This document shows, piece by piece, positions 13,973 through 14,840 of a stretch of 14,840 bases of DNA. A program made the translations under genes and the position numbers. Within the stretch, counting starts at the first letter, position 1; each line of letters opens with the position of its first letter. The stretch is taken from assembly GCA_021793855.1 (NCBI GenBank), contig JAJYRY010000013.1, forward strand, positions 1 to 14,840, written 5' to 3'. Source of the DNA: Thermoplasmata archaeon. GTDB lineage: Archaea > Thermoplasmatota > Thermoplasmata > Thermoplasmatales > GCA-001856825. The notes below the pieces were generated by a model. It made no database searches. It saw only the letters and a program-made list of their open reading frames with translations, and had not been told where the DNA came from.

Positions 13973-14641
13973 ATGAACGGAGTAGTGGGACAGGATCAAA
14001 CTGCCAAAACATCTTCTGAAATGGAAGCACTCAGGAGCATAAGGACGTTCTCCATCCTCTCGATTTTTGGTTTTGCGATAGATGCGGTCGTTGCTATTAT
14101 TGCACTGCTTTCACTGCCCAAGCTCATTACGTCATTTATAGCCCCTTCAGCTGCACCTGCTGCACCATTAGTAAGCCTGGGCATAGAACTGTCTCTTGGT
14201 GGGCTCGGGATAGCTGCCGCAGTATTGATGATAGTGTCGTTTGTTTTCCTGAGGAGAGGATACAGGGCGCTCAAAGGAGTATCAAAAGAATTTTCATCCC
14301 CGTATACGGGAGTAAATATGTTCTTCATCGGCTTACTTGTAATAATATTAGGTTCAATCATAATCATCCCTTTGGCATTGTTCTCTTCATCTGCAATTGC
14401 TCTGTCTATCGGCATCATAGCGGTGCTGGTAATCGGATTGATATTGGCATTCATAGGGGAGATTCTTGCACTCATAGTTGGTCCGTTCAGGCTTGGGACA
14501 TACTTCAACAAGTCAACTTTCAGAACTGCGGGAATAATGATGATAATAGGCCTGTTCGTACCTTTCATTTCGATAGCTGGTGTAGTGCTGATATATTCTG
14601 CGGCAAATTCTGTGCTCAGGATTACATCCCAAGTCATTTGA
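13973..14641 (+). CDS. DUF973-like integral membrane protein
   Basis: A 222-residue membrane protein of unknown function. After a polar N-terminus with 'SEMEALRSIRTFSILSIFG' there are about five hydrophobic segments: roughly 26-48, 68-93, 114-137, 141-171 and 186-212. Cytoplasmic-type loops are 'FLRRGYRALKGVSKEFSSPYTG' between the second and third, in which the FRRGY..L....YTG pattern is characteristic of the archaeal DUF973 family, and 'PFRLGTYFNKSTFRTAG' before the last, which fits the family's 'RLG.....  ..k.gg' segment. Length and topology agree with DUF973 proteins of Sulfolobales and Thermoplasmatales, whose role is not established. A long antisense frame overlaps it but has no coding character. 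It converges with the tRNA gene about 75 bp downstream; a T-rich TTTCTTTGATTTC stretch just after the stop may terminate it. Confidence 0.75.
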   Translation: MNGVVGQDQTAKTSSEMEALRSIRTFSILSIFGFAIDAVVAIIALLSLPKLITSFIAPSAAPAAPLVSLGIELSLGGLGIAAAVLMIVSFVFLRRGYRALKGVSKEFSSPYTGVNMFFIGLLVIILGSIIIIPLALFSSSAIALSIGIIAVLVIGLILAFIGEILALIVGPFRLGTYFNKSTFRTAGIMMIIGLFVPFISIAGVVLIYSAANSVLRITSQVI

Positions 14642-14717
14642 AATTTCTTTGATTTCAGTAACAAACACGGGTAAATTTGGAACTTGCACGACATGAAGAG
14701 CAAAGTTTGTATGGGTA

Positions 14718-14817
14718 TGCCGGGGCTGGGATTTGAACCCAGGGCCTCCGGATTTCTCCGGACGATTAAGCGTTATTCCCTATGAGTCCGGCGCTCCACC
14801 AGCTAAGCTACCCCGGC
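14718..14817 (-). tRNA. Elongator tRNA-Met(CAT) with a 27-nt intron at 37/38
   Basis: On the minus strand the gene folds fully. Acceptor GCCGGGG pairs with CCCCGGC. D stem GCTT/GAGC closes an 8-nt loop. Anticodon stem CCGGA/TCCGG holds loop CTCATAA, anticodon CAT. Variable loop is AGGCC. T stem CTGGG/CCCAG holds TTCAAAT. Discriminator is A and no CCA is encoded. Exon 1 is 14817-14781, the intron 14780-14754, exon 2 14753-14718; mature length is 73 nt. The CCGGA stem and acceptor match archaeal elongator Met rather than the initiator, which would show GGG/CCC in the anticodon stem. Around the junctions a bulge-helix-bulge forms: C32-U33-C34 pairs with GAG (A35 opposite G is a mismatch), 3-nt bulges UAG and AAA are cut between the second and third base, and an inner GGA/TCC helix follows. 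A tRNA-Ile(CAU) is the less likely alternative. Confidence 0.93.
14754..14780 (-). other. tRNA intron, spliced through a bulge-helix-bulge
   Basis: The 27-nt intron (starts GGGAATAACG, ends CCGGAGAA) lies after A37. It contains TCCGGAG, a 7-nt copy of the 3' strand of the anticodon stem plus two bases. The copy supplies both the central GGAG strand and the inner TCC strand of the splicing motif. Removal by the archaeal splicing endonuclease is expected. Confidence 0.85.
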
Positions 14818-14840
14818 TTCAGACTCCTCTTCCTCTTCTT

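Noticed and set aside
13996..14703. 235-codon minus-strand frame opposite the DUF973-like gene
   Set aside because: It is a mirror of a hydrophobic coding strand, has low-complexity Ile/Met runs and no family motif, and runs nearly to the tRNA. The plus-strand protein has a promoter and clear membrane topology.
14718..14817. tRNA gene as an attachment site for the recombinase at 1036-2328
   Set aside because: No second copy of the tRNA 3' end was found elsewhere in the window, and the recombinase lies more than 12 kb away.
1..14840. CRISPR array
   Set aside because: No regularly spaced identical repeats were seen; the only tandem repeats are protein-level domains of 77-81 residues with diverged DNA.

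Overview
The window looks like the chromosome of a Thermoplasmatales-type acidophilic archaeon. The grounds are archaeal promoters (TATA-like boxes about 25-28 nt before start codons, several apparently leaderless genes), a thermopsin-family (A5) acid protease, a DUF973-like membrane protein, surface proteins built from tandem 'GLPSGT.W.VTLNGT' beta-domains, and an elongator tRNA-Met with an archaeal intron at position 37/38. These are family-level inferences from reading the sequence; no species is claimed.

Layout. 1-78 (-): signal-peptide start of an exported protein running off the left edge, with its own SD, TATA box and an 18-bp perfect palindrome upstream. 120-600: no intact gene, but the minus strand holds what looks like a decayed transposase C-terminus. 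619-876 (+): small AbrB/SpoVT-fold protein without a toxin partner. 1036-2328 (+): tyrosine recombinase with a zinc ribbon. 2329-2715: gap with a hairpin and a possible 43-codon ORF. 2716-5505 (+): membrane-anchored thermopsin with five Ig-like repeats and a PEGA-like domain. 5801-12271 (+): a 2156-residue anchored surface protein with a cohesin-like domain, 13 Asp-box motifs, a second propeller-like region and the same repeats found in the thermopsin. 12368-12598 (+): RelE-like toxin with a disrupted N-terminus. 12955-13827 (+): short GT2 glycosyltransferase. 13973-14641 (+): DUF973-like membrane protein. 14718-14817 (-): intron-containing tRNA-Met, convergent with the DUF973-like gene.

How it fits together. 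The core is a cell-surface module: a secreted acid protease and a giant propeller protein, both ending in one transmembrane helix with a basic cytoplasmic tail, both rich in N-glycosylation sequons and sharing the same beta-domain. A glycosyltransferase lies nearby. Around this core are a recombinase, a probable transposase remnant and two partnerless toxin-antitoxin-type genes, which suggests an accessory island with decaying mobile material. The giant protein is the best candidate for undescribed biology. It may bind or process glycans or protein at the surface of a cell that lacks a rigid wall, but that function is inferred from domain architecture only.
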